A DNA stretch of 64,000 nucleotides from an uncultured Actinomycetes bacterium (GTDB lineage: Bacteria > Actinomycetota > Actinomycetes > Actinomycetales > Bifidobacteriaceae), in assembly GCA_900314875.1 (NCBI GenBank), contig OMWX01000003.1:109151-173150 (forward strand). The letters are read 5' to 3'. Below, piece after piece: positions 48,524 to 58,535 of this stretch. Both the position numbers and the translations under genes were made by a program. How positions within the stretch are numbered: position 1 is the stretch's first letter; each line of letters opens with the position of its first letter. A model generated the notes under the pieces. It worked only from the letters and a program-made list of their open reading frames with translations. It ran no database searches and was not told the DNA's origin.

Positions 48524-49360
48524 ATGAAAGCAACGGACAGCATCAAAATTGAAGATTTGGAAGTATTTGCCCGCCACGGAGTTCTGACTGAGGAAAAAAG
48601 CCTGGGACAGAAATTCGCGATTACTTTGGAATGCTTTTTTGACGTTTCCGCCGCCGGCAGAAGCGACGATTTGACAAAAACGGTTAATTACAAGGAATTG
48701 GCGGATTTTGCAAGCGAACTTTTCCGAGTTAACGCTTTTGATCTGATTGAAGCTGCCGCAGAGCATCTCGCGCGGGAAATCCTGGTTCGATATTCGCTTA
48801 TCGAAATGATAAAAATAAAGATTTCCAAGCCTTGGGCGCCAATCGGGCATTCTGTTAAAACCGTAAGCGTTCAAATCGCAAGGTCCAGACACACCGCATA
48901 TATTTCGACAGGTTCGAATATGGGAGACCGCGAAGAGCATATTCGGCGAGGAATTGCGGCTTTAAACGAGAATAAGCTGTGCCGAGTAACGAAAGTTTCG
49001 GATTTTATTGAAACCAAGCCTTACGGCAATGAGAATCAGGATAAATTCATCAACGCATGTTTTGAACTGAAAACTCTTCTGTCTGCGGAGGAATTGCTTA
49101 AACTGATTCACGAAATCGAAAAAAGCGAAGGCAGAACGAGAAAAGAACATTGGGGACCGAGAACTCTGGATTTAGATATTCTGCTTTACGACGATTTGAT
49201 TATGCGAAGCGATTCTTTGAATATTCCGCATATTGACATGGAAAACAGGCAATTCGTTTTGCAGCCTTTGGCACAAATTGCGCCTGAAACGATACACCCC
49301 CTGCATGGCATGCCGATCGCGCGGCTGGCTGATATCCTTGCGAATCGTTGCACCGCCTGA
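48524..49360 (+). CDS. folK: bifunctional dihydroneopterin aldolase / HPPK (FolB-FolK fusion)
   Basis: Residues 1 to about 120 are FolB (IEDLEVFARHGVLTEEKSLGQKF, NYKELADFA, KISKPWAPIGHSV). Residues about 125-278 are FolK, 6-hydroxymethyl-dihydropterin pyrophosphokinase (AYISTGSNMGDREEHI, HWGPRTLDLDILLYDD, PHIDMENRQFVLQPLAQIAP). One chain thus does two successive steps between folE and folP products. It starts six bases after folP with AGAGGGG upstream. Fused FolBK is known in bifidobacteria and some Gram-positives. Confidence 0.92.
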   Translation: MKATDSIKIEDLEVFARHGVLTEEKSLGQKFAITLECFFDVSAAGRSDDLTKTVNYKELADFASELFRVNAFDLIEAAAEHLAREILVRYSLIEMIKIKISKPWAPIGHSVKTVSVQIARSRHTAYISTGSNMGDREEHIRRGIAALNENKLCRVTKVSDFIETKPYGNENQDKFINACFELKTLLSAEELLKLIHEIEKSEGRTRKEHWGPRTLDLDILLYDDLIMRSDSLNIPHIDMENRQFVLQPLAQIAPETIHPLHGMPIARLADILANRCTA

Positions 49361-49454
49361 ACGCGAAATACGTGCTATTATTTCCTCCTGTCACGAAAAT
49401 GGCGAAGACGGATTTTTATAATGCCAGAAAGATGATAGCTGACCGGGTGGTCGG

Positions 49455-49480
49455 ACAGGTAAGGCATCAAAACCTGTTTT
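49455..49480 (+). terminator. probable terminator after the fol operon
   Basis: ACAGGT and ACCTGT pair with an 11-base loop and TTTT follows. A second small hairpin (GACC, GGGT, GGTC at 49441-49452) stands just before it. Confidence 0.5.
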
Positions 49481-49516
49481 GCTGTTTTCAGAACGAACAA
49501 AATTAAGGATTAAATT

Positions 49517-50371
49517 ATGATAAATGAGAAAATTGCCGGTGCTGTTCTTGCCGCCGCAACTCTGTTCGGTTCCGCTTCATTTGCCGCGACTGCAAACGCA
49601 GTGCAGACTAATGCAGAATTATTTCAAAATGACCCCGATTGTACAGAAATCACTTCTTACACTGGAGAAACCGATACGCTTACATATGAAATCCGTCATT
49701 TGGAATGCCCCAATAATGAAAGCGATTGGGCTGTGGTAACCGATTTCAAGGGTTCAGACGACGGAGTAATGAATGTTCCGGCAACTCTGCCTGATAAGAA
49801 TACTTCAAAGGAATACACCGTAAAGAGAATCGGAACCGACGGCGAGCTGGCACATAAAGATGACGTGAAAAAACTTGTGCTTAATTATGATAAGTCACAG
49901 TTGAAGTCTTACGCTTATTACATCGCCTCTCGTGCCTTTGCAAACGCCAAACAGCTTGAAGAAGCAGATATAGCTGCTTCAGTAATCGTTCTGGATTCGG
50001 CATTCGAAAACATTAAATCTTTGAAAACAGTACAAGCCAATCCGGCTATAGATGGTTTTAATAAAGACGAATGCACAAGTCTGTTCTATGTCGGCAAAAA
50101 CGGCTTCAGAAATTGTTCTGAACTTTCAGGCACAATTAAACTCGGAAGCAGATTCGGACTCATGCTTGAAACTGCGATAATCAATGAAGATGCATTTAAC
50201 GGCTGTTCCAAGGCGGAAGAATTCAAATTCCCGTATGATTCCAAATACGGAGGCAGCACTACTGTGTATGACTATGCTTTCAGCGGCACAACAGCAAAAG
50301 GATCTATTAATGCTACCTCATTGAATTTAAGCGATCACGCCTTAGACAATTCGAATATCAAAGTTTCATGA
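49517..50371 (+). CDS. secreted leucine-rich-repeat (BspA-like) protein
   Basis: The 284-residue protein has a signal peptide (residues 1-28, cut after ATANA) and then repeats of the LRR_5/BspA kind: SRAFANAKQLEEADI, DSAFENIKSLKTV, KNGFRNCSELSGTIKL, EDAFNGCSKAEEF, DYAFSGTTAKGSI. Such proteins bind host or neighbour surfaces. There is no LPxTG or membrane anchor, so it is probably free or cell-wall associated. AAGGATT lies before the ATG. It is richer in AT than its neighbours, consistent with transfer but not proof. Confidence 0.72.
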   Translation: MINEKIAGAVLAAATLFGSASFAATANAVQTNAELFQNDPDCTEITSYTGETDTLTYEIRHLECPNNESDWAVVTDFKGSDDGVMNVPATLPDKNTSKEYTVKRIGTDGELAHKDDVKKLVLNYDKSQLKSYAYYIASRAFANAKQLEEADIAASVIVLDSAFENIKSLKTVQANPAIDGFNKDECTSLFYVGKNGFRNCSELSGTIKLGSRFGLMLETAIINEDAFNGCSKAEEFKFPYDSKYGGSTTVYDYAFSGTTAKGSINATSLNLSDHALDNSNIKVS

Positions 50372-50505
50372 CACTAAGGTATTTTTGCGATTCTTGCAGT
50401 CTGATTCATATGGTCTGATCAGCAGAATACGACAACACTGTTTTCAGAATAATCACAATCTGAAAATACAATCTGAAAACAAAAAAACGAAAATATGAAT
50501 AAATG

Positions 50506-50552
50506 TCGGACACGGCGAGCGCAAAGAACGCACACTGTGCCCGATTTTTTTT
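50506..50552 (+). terminator. rho-independent terminator after the LRR gene
   Basis: TCGGACACGG pairs with CTGTGCCCGA (one mismatch), extended inside by GCG and CGC, and is followed by a run of eight T. The remaining sequence of the gap 50372-50700 holds AT-rich DNA and the next promoter. Confidence 0.85.
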
Positions 50553-50613
50553 GTTTAATGCGCAGTTGTTTGTCAAAACAGCATCGAAATGCATTGAACA
50601 GCGGAAATTTTGC

Positions 50614-50627
50614 GAACATGGTATACT
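50614..50627 (+). promoter_or_regulatory. predicted extended -10 promoter of the gene at 50701
   Basis: TGGTATACT is a strong extended -10 element; no good -35 box lies at the right spacing. The leader would be about 70 bases. Confidence 0.35.
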
Positions 50628-50700
50628 TAATGAGTTGCTTTTAAAGCGAAATATCAGCGTATGCGAATAAATGATTCGCATTAAGGATTGTGATTTATAA

Positions 50701-51744
50701 ATGACAAAGTCAGGACGTCACTGTCAGAAGCACGGTCATGAAAGACACTGTCAGAAAAAATCCGCAGACATGAATGTTTTTTTGTCTGCGAAAAACTTTC
50801 TCGGGATTAAAAAAGAATCCTCAAAAGTAAGAACAAAGCGCGTTTTGTGCGCGGTTCCCTGTTTTGCAATGCTTGCGGTCACTGCCGGAGCTTCCGGAGC
50901 CGCAACGCAGAACAGAACGAATATGCTTCCCGGAATTGCAGCCGAGTCTTCATCGGTTTCAAGATCCGATCGCCGTTCGATTTTTACGGACGACACGCAG
51001 ACAGTCTGGTCAGACGGAACATATAAGGCGGAAAACGAAGCGACGAAGATTTCGGTTTCCTACTCTCCTACGACTTCTCAGACCGACAATCTGGCAAAAG
51101 CGATTCAAAGCTGCGTTGCAGCCTTGGACAAGTCGCTTGATTCGCCGGACGAAAAGCTTATGAATACTTTGGATTCCGTATGCAATGATGCGGCAACCAA
51201 GATTAAAAACAGTTCTGCTGATTATGATGACGCGATTTCTGCCGTCGTTGCAGCCGTAAAAGCAGTAACAAACGCTCGCGAAGCGGCTGCCGCTGCTGAA
51301 GCTGCCAGAAAGAAAAGCGCTAACAGCAATGCTTCCAAGCAAAATACCGCAGACGGAAATTCGTCGCAAAACGGTTCTTCGAGCGATTCTTCATCAAGGT
51401 CATCGTCTTCTGAGACAAGAACAGAGAAAGGCGACGCGATTGTTTCGGCTGCCATGTCTCTGATAGGTCAGCATATGGACTGCACAATGCTGGTAACGCT
51501 TGCTTTGCAGAGAGCTACAGGCATTTATTTCCACGGATGGCCAGCAGACTATGCGAATTTCCCCGGAGCCGTGCAGACAACGCTTGAAAACGCGGTTCCC
51601 GGAGACATCCTTATCTACGACGGACATGTTGCGATTTATGCCGGCAACGGAAGCGCAGTGCACGGCGGATGGTGCGGAGACAATGTCGCGTTGGCAAGCG
51701 TTTCTTGCGGAAAAAGACTTTTAAGCGTCTACCATGTTCAGTAA
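50701..51744 (+). CDS. secreted NlpC/P60-like (divergent) hydrolase
   Basis: The 347-residue protein has a basic His-rich head, a signal helix (about 46-68), the motif ESSSVSRSDRRSIFTDD, a domain with paired cysteines (Cys138, Cys161) homologous to that of the 45948 protein (VSYSPTTSQTDNLAKAIQSC), an Ala-rich coil, a Ser/Asn linker and a C-terminal papain-like domain with Cys261 in MDCTMLV, His309 in DGHVAIYAG and His321. It lacks the PYxxGG turn of standard NlpC/P60 proteins. It probably acts on peptidoglycan. AAGGA is 14 bases before the ATG, a long spacing. Confidence 0.8.
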   Translation: MTKSGRHCQKHGHERHCQKKSADMNVFLSAKNFLGIKKESSKVRTKRVLCAVPCFAMLAVTAGASGAATQNRTNMLPGIAAESSSVSRSDRRSIFTDDTQTVWSDGTYKAENEATKISVSYSPTTSQTDNLAKAIQSCVAALDKSLDSPDEKLMNTLDSVCNDAATKIKNSSADYDDAISAVVAAVKAVTNAREAAAAAEAARKKSANSNASKQNTADGNSSQNGSSSDSSSRSSSSETRTEKGDAIVSAAMSLIGQHMDCTMLVTLALQRATGIYFHGWPADYANFPGAVQTTLENAVPGDILIYDGHVAIYAGNGSAVHGGWCGDNVALASVSCGKRLLSVYHVQ

Positions 51745-51824
51745 GCGCAAAGCGCAGACATAAATACGCTGATAATAAGCGGCAGACAATAAAACCCGAA
51801 CCGCAGCAAAGTTTTGTTGCAAGC

Positions 51825-51860
51825 AAAAAATCCGACTGTTTTTTGGCAGCCGGATTTTTT
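51825..51860. terminator. bidirectional terminator between the hydrolase gene and ribF
   Basis: AAAAAATCCG pairs with CGGATTTTTT, with an inner CTG/CAG pair, so that each strand ends in six T. It serves the convergent genes on both sides. Confidence 0.85.
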
Positions 51861-51878
51861 ATGCGTCAATTGCAAGTC

Positions 51879-53027
51879 TTAAACGGTCACATTTTCGCGC
51901 ACGTATTGAGCATTTTGTTTAAGCGCTTCGATTAATTCTTCAGCATTGCAAAAACGCCGCTGAGGTCTTATAAAACCCTCGAATTCAAGCGAAACGCGAT
52001 GTCCGTACAAATCAATCCAATCGTCGCACAAAGCGAAAGCTTCGACACTGCGCTCATTGCAGTCGTCAAAAGTGCTTTTAGCGCCGATTGAAATCGCTGC
52101 GGGATAAACGCGCGGATGCGCTGTATTCTGCATCTCATTTTCGATTCCCTCATCGATAAGACGTCCTGCATAAACGCCGTCAACGGGTATATACTGCATT
52201 ATTCCGTCCAGATTTGCCGTCGGAAAACCCAATTCTCTGCCGCGCTTGAGCCCGTGAACCACAGTGCCTCGAATCGCATGACAGCGTCCCAATATTTCGT
52301 TCGCATCTTTTATTCTGCCGCGCGAAAGCAGGAAACGCACATTCGTTGAACTCCATGCGCGGTATTTTTTGCAGTTATGCTTCTTGGTCCAGGCACGCTT
52401 TTCCGCCTTGTTCATGTTCGAAAGGATATCTTTCGGCTCTCCGTCTTCCTCGGGAGCTTCAGGCTTAAAATCAGCCGGAATCCGCACAAATTCCGGACCT
52501 GAATCTTCGATTGCTTCCAGTTCGAATACGCCGGTAGCCTCCGCCATGCGTTTCACGGCTTTAACATCTCCCATGCGATCCGCTCCCATATGCGCATCCT
52601 TGCCCAGCACAAGCGTTCTCATGCCCGCCCGGCCGACAAGCTGTCCCAGGAAAGAAATGTATGTCGTGCGCGAAAAAGCAAAGGTATATTTTATAATGTA
52701 AAGCCTGTCCGCGCCTGATTTTTCAATGATTTTAATGCGATCTGAGATGTCTGTAAGAATGTTTTGAGCAGCGTTTCTTTTATCTGCAACCTTATCTGCA
52801 ACCTTATCTGCATTCTTATCTGCTTTGCAGACAGTATTGTCGAACATTATGACAATCGACATGCAGTCATGCTTTTTCGCCAGCCTGACTGTTTTCTCGA
52901 TAATCGCCTGATGACCGCGATGCATTCCGTCGAAATTGCCCACGGTTACAACGCTTCGCTTGTCTTTATCGATTGCCGGCCATTCGATTGCGCCGGTTTC
53001 GCCGGGTTCGATTCTTTCGATCTGCAT
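51879..53027 (-). CDS. ribF: bifunctional riboflavin kinase / FAD synthetase
   Basis: It makes FMN and FAD. The N-terminal adenylyltransferase domain has VGNFDGMHRGHQ and the C-terminal kinase domain has SRGRELGFPTANL and GVYAGRLID; WSSTNVRFLLSRGRI joins them. At 382 residues it is longer than usual because of an ADK repeat insert (CKADKNADKVADKVADK) near residue 68 and an extra loop (DFKPEAPEEDGEPKDILS) near residue 190. It follows truB by 95 bases. Confidence 0.94.
   Translation of the reverse strand: MQIERIEPGETGAIEWPAIDKDKRSVVTVGNFDGMHRGHQAIIEKTVRLAKKHDCMSIVIMFDNTVCKADKNADKVADKVADKRNAAQNILTDISDRIKIIEKSGADRLYIIKYTFAFSRTTYISFLGQLVGRAGMRTLVLGKDAHMGADRMGDVKAVKRMAEATGVFELEAIEDSGPEFVRIPADFKPEAPEEDGEPKDILSNMNKAEKRAWTKKHNCKKYRAWSSTNVRFLLSRGRIKDANEILGRCHAIRGTVVHGLKRGRELGFPTANLDGIMQYIPVDGVYAGRLIDEGIENEMQNTAHPRVYPAAISIGAKSTFDDCNERSVEAFALCDDWIDLYGHRVSLEFEGFIRPQRRFCNAEELIEALKQNAQYVRENVTV
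52779..52826. repeat. 12-bp tandem repeat inside ribF, four copies
   Basis: Units of CTTATCTGCAAC with small changes encode the ADKV/ADKN repeat in the FAD synthetase domain. Confidence 0.9.
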
Positions 53028-53122
53028 TGTATTTCGCTTTCGTACTCGTTGTATTTTCTCAATTATTCGCGCGAGCAGCTCTCGGCTTTCGTTCTCGGTT
53101 TTCGCTTTCGGGAAATCTGTTT

Positions 53123-54421
53123 TTAAGTTTCAGACTCTCGCGGTTTAGAATTTTCACAGCCTGAAGATTTCAGAACCGGTTTCGACATTTGCCGATTTTG
53201 CACGGCTGCCGGCTTTTCGCGTTTTTCCGATTTCAAATTTTCAGTCGGGAAAACGACAACGGGTTTAATCTTGTTTTTCCCGCATTTTTTTACAATCGCA
53301 ATAAGCTCGGCTTCCGATTCCGCTGTATTTTCTGCCCTTTTATCTGCTGTATTTTCGGCAGGATTTTCAAATGAATGCTCAGCGGGATTTTCAGCGGGTT
53401 CCCCGGCAGCCGCTTCAAAATTGCTTCCTTTCTCAAGCACTGCCGCAAAACAGGATTTTTCATTATTTTCGGCAATTTTTTTCGCAAAATTATTTGTATT
53501 TTGCAAATCTGCATATGCAATGCGTCCGAAACGCAGGTCTTTCGCGCTTTTTTCGTCAACGCATACGCAAGGCATAACATTTTTTGCAACTTCGGCAGGC
53601 GAAATTCGATGTTCTGACAGATTTGCATCATGAGCAAAGAAAGCCTGTTTTCTCTCAACCGTCTCGCCCTGCCTGTTAACATATGTTTTTTCTCGAGTTT
53701 GCGCTTTGACGCAAGCCGAATCGCTCGCTTCAAAACCGCCGACGCGCGTCCTGCGAAGCATTGTAAGATAACCGCCGATTCCCAATGCTTCGCCCATATC
53801 GCGTCCCAAAGCCCGAATATAAGTGCCTGACGAACACGAAATCTGAGCATTCACGTCAATATAAGATTCCGTCCTGGAAATGCTGTTAATTTCAAAGCTT
53901 GAGACGTTTATATCCCTGGGCTTAAGTTCTACGCTCTGACCGGCTCTCATGCTCTCATAGGCACGTTTGCCGTTGATTTTCACGGCAGAATACGCACTTG
54001 GAATCTGCTTTATATTTCCGGTCAGCTTTTCTGCTGCAGAATAAATAAGTTCGTCTGTTATTTTCGCGATATCTTCGCAGAGCGCCCGATCCGTTATTTT
54101 TCCGTCGGCATCATCGGTATTCGTCGAAGCGCCCAGGCGAATCGTCGTTTTGTATGTTTTGCTGCTTCCGGTGATGTAATTCAAAAGCCTTGTCGCAGAG
54201 CCGAATCCGATTACAAGAATTCCCGTGGCCATCGGATCCAATGTGCCCGCATGTCCGACGCGTTTTATGCGCAAAGCATGACGAACCGCCGCAACGACAT
54301 CGTGGCTTGTTACGCCCTGCGGTTTGTCGACGACAAGAACTCCCGATCGGACGGAATTTGCAGGCTTTACCTGATTTGCCGAATTTGCTGCTTCAGATTT
54401 TTCTTCAGATGCTGCGCTCAT
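53123..54421 (-). CDS. truB: tRNA pseudouridine-55 synthase
   Basis: The catalytic Asp is in GHAGTLDPMATG; KPQGVTSHDVV and SSGTYIRALGRDMGEALG are also typical. The conserved part ends near residue 310; the remaining 120 residues include low-complexity repeats (PAENPAEHSFENPAENTADKRAENTAE) and a Lys-rich end. The N-terminus has about 25 extra residues. The ATG overlaps the stop of rbfA by four bases. Confidence 0.94.
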   Translation of the reverse strand: MSAASEEKSEAANSANQVKPANSVRSGVLVVDKPQGVTSHDVVAAVRHALRIKRVGHAGTLDPMATGILVIGFGSATRLLNYITGSSKTYKTTIRLGASTNTDDADGKITDRALCEDIAKITDELIYSAAEKLTGNIKQIPSAYSAVKINGKRAYESMRAGQSVELKPRDINVSSFEINSISRTESYIDVNAQISCSSGTYIRALGRDMGEALGIGGYLTMLRRTRVGGFEASDSACVKAQTREKTYVNRQGETVERKQAFFAHDANLSEHRISPAEVAKNVMPCVCVDEKSAKDLRFGRIAYADLQNTNNFAKKIAENNEKSCFAAVLEKGSNFEAAAGEPAENPAEHSFENPAENTADKRAENTAESEAELIAIVKKCGKNKIKPVVVFPTENLKSEKREKPAAVQNRQMSKPVLKSSGCENSKPRESET

Positions 54422-55026
54422 AATTCTTCGATAATGACTTTATAATCCTGTGAATCAGAATCTGCCTGCGAATCTTCATTTGCAGGTTCGGCCGTCTGTG
54501 TCATACTCTGCTGTTCTGCAGTCTGCTGTTCTGCACTATGCGGATTTTCGCTTTGATATTCTGTATTCTGAGATTCGTCTTTTCCATTTTCTTCCGATTC
54601 TTCATTATGCCTGTACGGGTCAGCACAGGAAGCATACTGAGCATTCTCGCGCAATTTTGCAATCTGCTCGTCGCGTTTTTTTGCCGCTATGAGAATATCC
54701 TCGATTCCGTGCGCTTCTGCCGGAACTTCATCGTAGATAAAATGCAGCTGCGGAGTAAGCCTTAAACCGGCTTTCGCGCCGACCAGAGAACGCAGACGGC
54801 CCTTTGACTGTTCGAGAGCCTGTTTCGCTCTTTTGCGATCTCCGTCTTCGCGGCCTGCGCGTCCAAGCTGAGTCCAATAAATTCGCGCATGCTGCATATC
54901 ATTTGTAACGCGAACTTCGGTGACTGTGACTCCGGAAAGTCTTTTATCGTTAAGCTGTCCTTCGATGGCGGGCGCGACGACTCTTCTGATAAGCGCCGCG
55001 ATACGCGCCGAACGCGGATTTGTCAT
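54418..55026 (-). CDS. rbfA: ribosome-binding factor A
   Basis: This KH-type protein helps mature the 30S subunit. The core (residues 1 to about 120) has NPRSARIAALIRRVVAPAI, LSGVTVTEVRVTNDMQHARIYW and LRSLVGAKAGLRLTPQLHFIYDE. The remaining 80 residues are acidic low-complexity with QQTAEQQ repeats, longer than in most relatives. It lies between infB and truB. Confidence 0.93.
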   Translation of the reverse strand: MTNPRSARIAALIRRVVAPAIEGQLNDKRLSGVTVTEVRVTNDMQHARIYWTQLGRAGREDGDRKRAKQALEQSKGRLRSLVGAKAGLRLTPQLHFIYDEVPAEAHGIEDILIAAKKRDEQIAKLRENAQYASCADPYRHNEESEENGKDESQNTEYQSENPHSAEQQTAEQQSMTQTAEPANEDSQADSDSQDYKVIIEEL

Positions 55027-55094
55027 TTGCTCTGCCCTTCTCGATTCTTGCTTGAATCATGTTTGATTCGTTTTTAAATTCTTAAGATTCAAAG

Positions 55095-55125
55095 CGGTGC
55101 CCGCCGCAAAACGCGACGGACACCG
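55095..55125 (-). promoter_or_regulatory. strong hairpin between infB and rbfA
   Basis: CGGTGTCCGTCGC and GCGGCGGGCACCG can pair with few mismatches around a GTTTT loop. On the minus strand only a weak T stretch follows (CTTTG), so it may be an attenuator or a processing site within the operon. Confidence 0.4.
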
Positions 55126-55267
55126 GATTTTCAGATTTTTTATTCACTCGCAAATATTTTTTGCATATCTGCCTTGCAAACTCTGCTTGAAAGTTTGCCT
55201 GTATATATATTCGCAAACTTCCCCGCGAACATTGCGCAAAACATTCCCGCAAATATTTCGCGAATGC

Positions 55268-58210
55268 TTACTTGCGCTCGATTTCCTGCATTTCGAATGT
55301 TTCGATAACATCGCCGATTTGAATATCATTGAAGCTGCCCAGATTAATTCCGGCCTCGTACCCTTCGGTTACTTCATTAACATCATCCTTAAAGCGGCGA
55401 AGCGTCGAAATCTCCAAGTCATTGAATGTGACAACGCCGTTGCGCATGATTCTTGCTTTCGTTCCGCGCCTGACGGTACCGTCTTCAACCTTAACGCCTG
55501 CAATATTGCCGAACTTGGACGAACGGAAGATTTCGCGAATCTCGCTGTGAGACGTGACAACTTCCTCATATTCGGGCTTAAGCATGCCCTTCAAAGCGGC
55601 TTCGATATCTTCGATTGCGCTGTAGATTACCGAATAGTACTTAATTTCAACGCCTTCGCGCTCGGCAAGATCAGCGACCTGACGGTTCGGACGAACATTA
55701 AATCCGAGGATAACCGCCTTATCGACAGTCGCAAGATTGACGTCGTTCTGCGTAATCGCGCCGACTCCGCGATGAATAACCTGAATTCCGACCTCATCGG
55801 ATACTTCAATCTTCATCAGCGACTCTTCAAGAGCCTCGACGGAACCGGACGAATCGCCCTTAATCACAATGTTAAGATGATCGATTTCAGACTTGGCGAA
55901 CTGCTCTTTAATGTCTTCAAGAGATACAATCTTGCGGCGCTTTGCCAGCTGAGCCGCGCGTTCGGTAGCCTGACGCTTTTCAGCAATCTGACGCGCATCC
56001 CTGTCATTTGCGGCAACCAGGAAAAGGTCTCCCGCGCTGGGAACGGACGTAAGACCGAGAACCTGAACCGGAGTTGAAGGACCTGCCTGCTCAAGGTTTT
56101 CTCCGTGCTCGTCAAGCATTGCTCGAACGCGTCCATAAGAAGTGCCGGCAACAATCGAATCTCCGATATGAAGCGTTCCCTGCTGAACAAGAACGGAAGC
56201 AACCGAACCGCGTCCTTTGTCGAGACGTGCTTCAATAGTTGCTCCGCGAGCATTCATGTCGGGGTTTGCCCGCAAGTCGAGAGTAGCGTCGGCCGTAAGA
56301 AGCAGCGCTTCGAGCAGTTTGTCGACATTCGTGCCCTGCTTTGCGGAAATATCGACGAACATTGTGTCTCCGCCGTATTCTTCCGGAACAAGTCCGAATT
56401 CGGTAAGCTGACCGCGAACCTTATCCGGATTCGCGCCCTGAACGTCAATCTTGTTTACTGCCACGACAATCGGAATATTTGCCGCCTGCGCGTGATTAAT
56501 GGCTTCAACGGTCTGAGGCATTACGCCGTCATCCGCCGCTACAACCAGAATCGCCAGGTCGGTAAGCTCCGCTCCTCGAGCTCGCATGGCCGTAAACGCT
56601 TCGTGACCCGGCGTATCAAGGAACGAAATCGTCCTGTTTTCGCCGTTAAGCTCAATCGATACGCGGTATGCTCCGATACGCTGCGTAATGCCGCCGGCCT
56701 CGCCGGAAACAACATTCGTCTTGCGAATCGTGTCAAGAAGTCTGGTCTTTCCGTGATCGACGTGTCCCATGACCGTGACGACCGGAGGACGCGGAACAAG
56801 CTTGCTGTCGTCCGCATTTTCGGCATCCAAATCAATGTCGAACTGCTGAAGAAGCTCTTTGTCTTCTTCTTCTGCGGAAACAATTTCGATATTCCAGCCG
56901 ATTTCCGCTCCGAGAGCTTCGAAAGTACCGGAATCGAGCGACTGTGTCGCGGTCGCCATCTCTCCCAGATGGAACAATACCGTAACCAGAGAAGCCGCAT
57001 TTACTTTAATCTTCTCGGCCAGATCGGAAAGAGTGGCGCCCTGACGCAGACGAATTGTCGCGCCGTTGCCCGACGGTATGCGAACACCGCCGATAACGGG
57101 TGCTTTCATCTCTTCATATTCTTGACGCTTTGCTCTGCGAGCCGCTTTTCTGGACTTTGAAGATTTTCCGTGCTGCTGACCGAATGCTCCGGCAGCTCCG
57201 CCCCGGCCGCGTCCGCGAGGACCGCCTGACGGAGGACCGCCGGCCGACGGCAGAGAATTGCTGCCGAAACGGCTGCCGCCGCCGGGCGCGCCGGGCGAAC
57301 GCCTTCTGTCTGACCACTGCGAAGTTCCGCGCGAATTGTTATTCGGGCGTTCGCTGCGGCCCGGACGACCGCCTCTGCCGCGACCGGAACCGTTTGAGTT
57401 GCGATTTGACGGACCGCCGTTTCCATTGCGCCCGGACGGACCGTTAGAGCCGCGATTCATGGGATGCGGACGCGGAATGTCGCCGGGCGTGGGAACATGC
57501 ATTCCCTGCGTGCGTCTGAAAGGATTGTTTCCGGGGCGCGGTCCGGACGCGGAGCGGCCTCGAGAAGGAGTTTCCCCGGCAGCGGCGGGCTTCCTGCCGT
57601 TCGGAGCTGCGGGGCGCGAGGGACGGCGAGAATTGCGCTTCTTGTCCTGTCCGGCTTTATCCTGCCCCGGCTTGTTCTGTCCGGATTCGTTTCCTTTTGC
57701 GGATGCTTTCGCGCTTCCCGCCTGAGCTGCGCTGTTTGCAGCAGGATTTACGGGAGACTGAGCCGCTCTGGCTACAGCCTGACGCGGAGAAGGCGCAGCT
57801 TTCGAAGAAACCTTCGAAGACTGTTTGCTGCCCTTTCCTGACTCGTTTTTCTTTGCGTCGGAAGAGCGTGAAGAAACAGCCTTCTTATCGCTTTTATCGG
57901 CAGACTTTTTGTCGCTGTTCTGCTTTTCGGCAGTTTTTCTTTCGGCAGACTTTTTGTCTGAAGTCTTCTTCTCCCCTGTTTTGCCGGCCGTCTGCTTGCT
58001 TTCTTTTCCTTTTGCATCGCTTGCGGGAGCAGTCGCGCCGCTCTGATTTTCAGCAGACGGAAACTGTGCCCGCAGTTTCTTTATAACGGGAGCTTCCACA
58101 GTTGATGACGCAGATTTTACAAACTCTCCCATGTCCTTGAGTTTGGCTAAAACCGTTTTGCTGTCAACGCCAAGTTCTTTGGCCAATTCGTACACGCGTG
58201 CTTTTGGCAC
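55268..58210 (-). CDS. infB: translation initiation factor IF-2
   Basis: The 980-residue GTPase brings initiator tRNA to the 30S subunit. The N-terminal IF2 domain ([23 protein letters not shown]) is followed by about 330 residues of Lys/Ser- and then Gly/Arg/Asn-rich low complexity ([16 protein letters not shown]). Then comes the G domain ([23 protein letters not shown] [18 protein letters not shown]) and domains II-IV. The GTG at 58210 has AGGAGAAATT upstream and is preferred to the TTG just before it. No ylxR gene lies between it and nusA. Confidence 0.97.
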   Translation of the reverse strand: MPKARVYELAKELGVDSKTVLAKLKDMGEFVKSASSTVEAPVIKKLRAQFPSAENQSGATAPASDAKGKESKQTAGKTGEKKTSDKKSAERKTAEKQNSDKKSADKSDKKAVSSRSSDAKKNESGKGSKQSSKVSSKAAPSPRQAVARAAQSPVNPAANSAAQAGSAKASAKGNESGQNKPGQDKAGQDKKRNSRRPSRPAAPNGRKPAAAGETPSRGRSASGPRPGNNPFRRTQGMHVPTPGDIPRPHPMNRGSNGPSGRNGNGGPSNRNSNGSGRGRGGRPGRSERPNNNSRGTSQWSDRRRSPGAPGGGSRFGSNSLPSAGGPPSGGPRGRGRGGAAGAFGQQHGKSSKSRKAARRAKRQEYEEMKAPVIGGVRIPSGNGATIRLRQGATLSDLAEKIKVNAASLVTVLFHLGEMATATQSLDSGTFEALGAEIGWNIEIVSAEEEDKELLQQFDIDLDAENADDSKLVPRPPVVTVMGHVDHGKTRLLDTIRKTNVVSGEAGGITQRIGAYRVSIELNGENRTISFLDTPGHEAFTAMRARGAELTDLAILVVAADDGVMPQTVEAINHAQAANIPIVVAVNKIDVQGANPDKVRGQLTEFGLVPEEYGGDTMFVDISAKQGTNVDKLLEALLLTADATLDLRANPDMNARGATIEARLDKGRGSVASVLVQQGTLHIGDSIVAGTSYGRVRAMLDEHGENLEQAGPSTPVQVLGLTSVPSAGDLFLVAANDRDARQIAEKRQATERAAQLAKRRKIVSLEDIKEQFAKSEIDHLNIVIKGDSSGSVEALEESLMKIEVSDEVGIQVIHRGVGAITQNDVNLATVDKAVILGFNVRPNRQVADLAEREGVEIKYYSVIYSAIEDIEAALKGMLKPEYEEVVTSHSEIREIFRSSKFGNIAGVKVEDGTVRRGTKARIMRNGVVTFNDLEISTLRRFKDDVNEVTEGYEAGINLGSFNDIQIGDVIETFEMQEIERK

Positions 58211-58535
58211 CAATTTCTCCTATCCGTGCCGCGCGCGCAAACACGCGGCTCTATCTGATGAACGATTTATTCCGTTTCATCGCGCAACCATTTTGCTTTA
58301 CCTCGCTTTTAGTGAGTGCGGCGCGCAAAACAAATCAAAACGCGCCGCTCACATTCTGCTCACAAGTGTACTCCGCCGTCCGGATGAAATTATCAAATCC
58401 GGTTTTGCGCGGTTAACTCGCGCAGTTTAACAGCCTTGAACGCAAACGCTAAAGCTTGCGATGAAGAATTCATCCGCGTTTTTTCATCCGCGGACGGCGC
58501 AAGCCGAATTGCTGCTGTCGTCAGGACTGATATTG

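Noticed and set aside
55097..56077. Long plus-strand open frame opposite the end of infB
   Set aside because: infB is certain here and the plus-strand product has no recognisable features or start site.
58214..58535. Expected ylxR gene between nusA and infB
   Set aside because: No open frame with the YlxR motif is present; the gap is non-coding as far as I can see.
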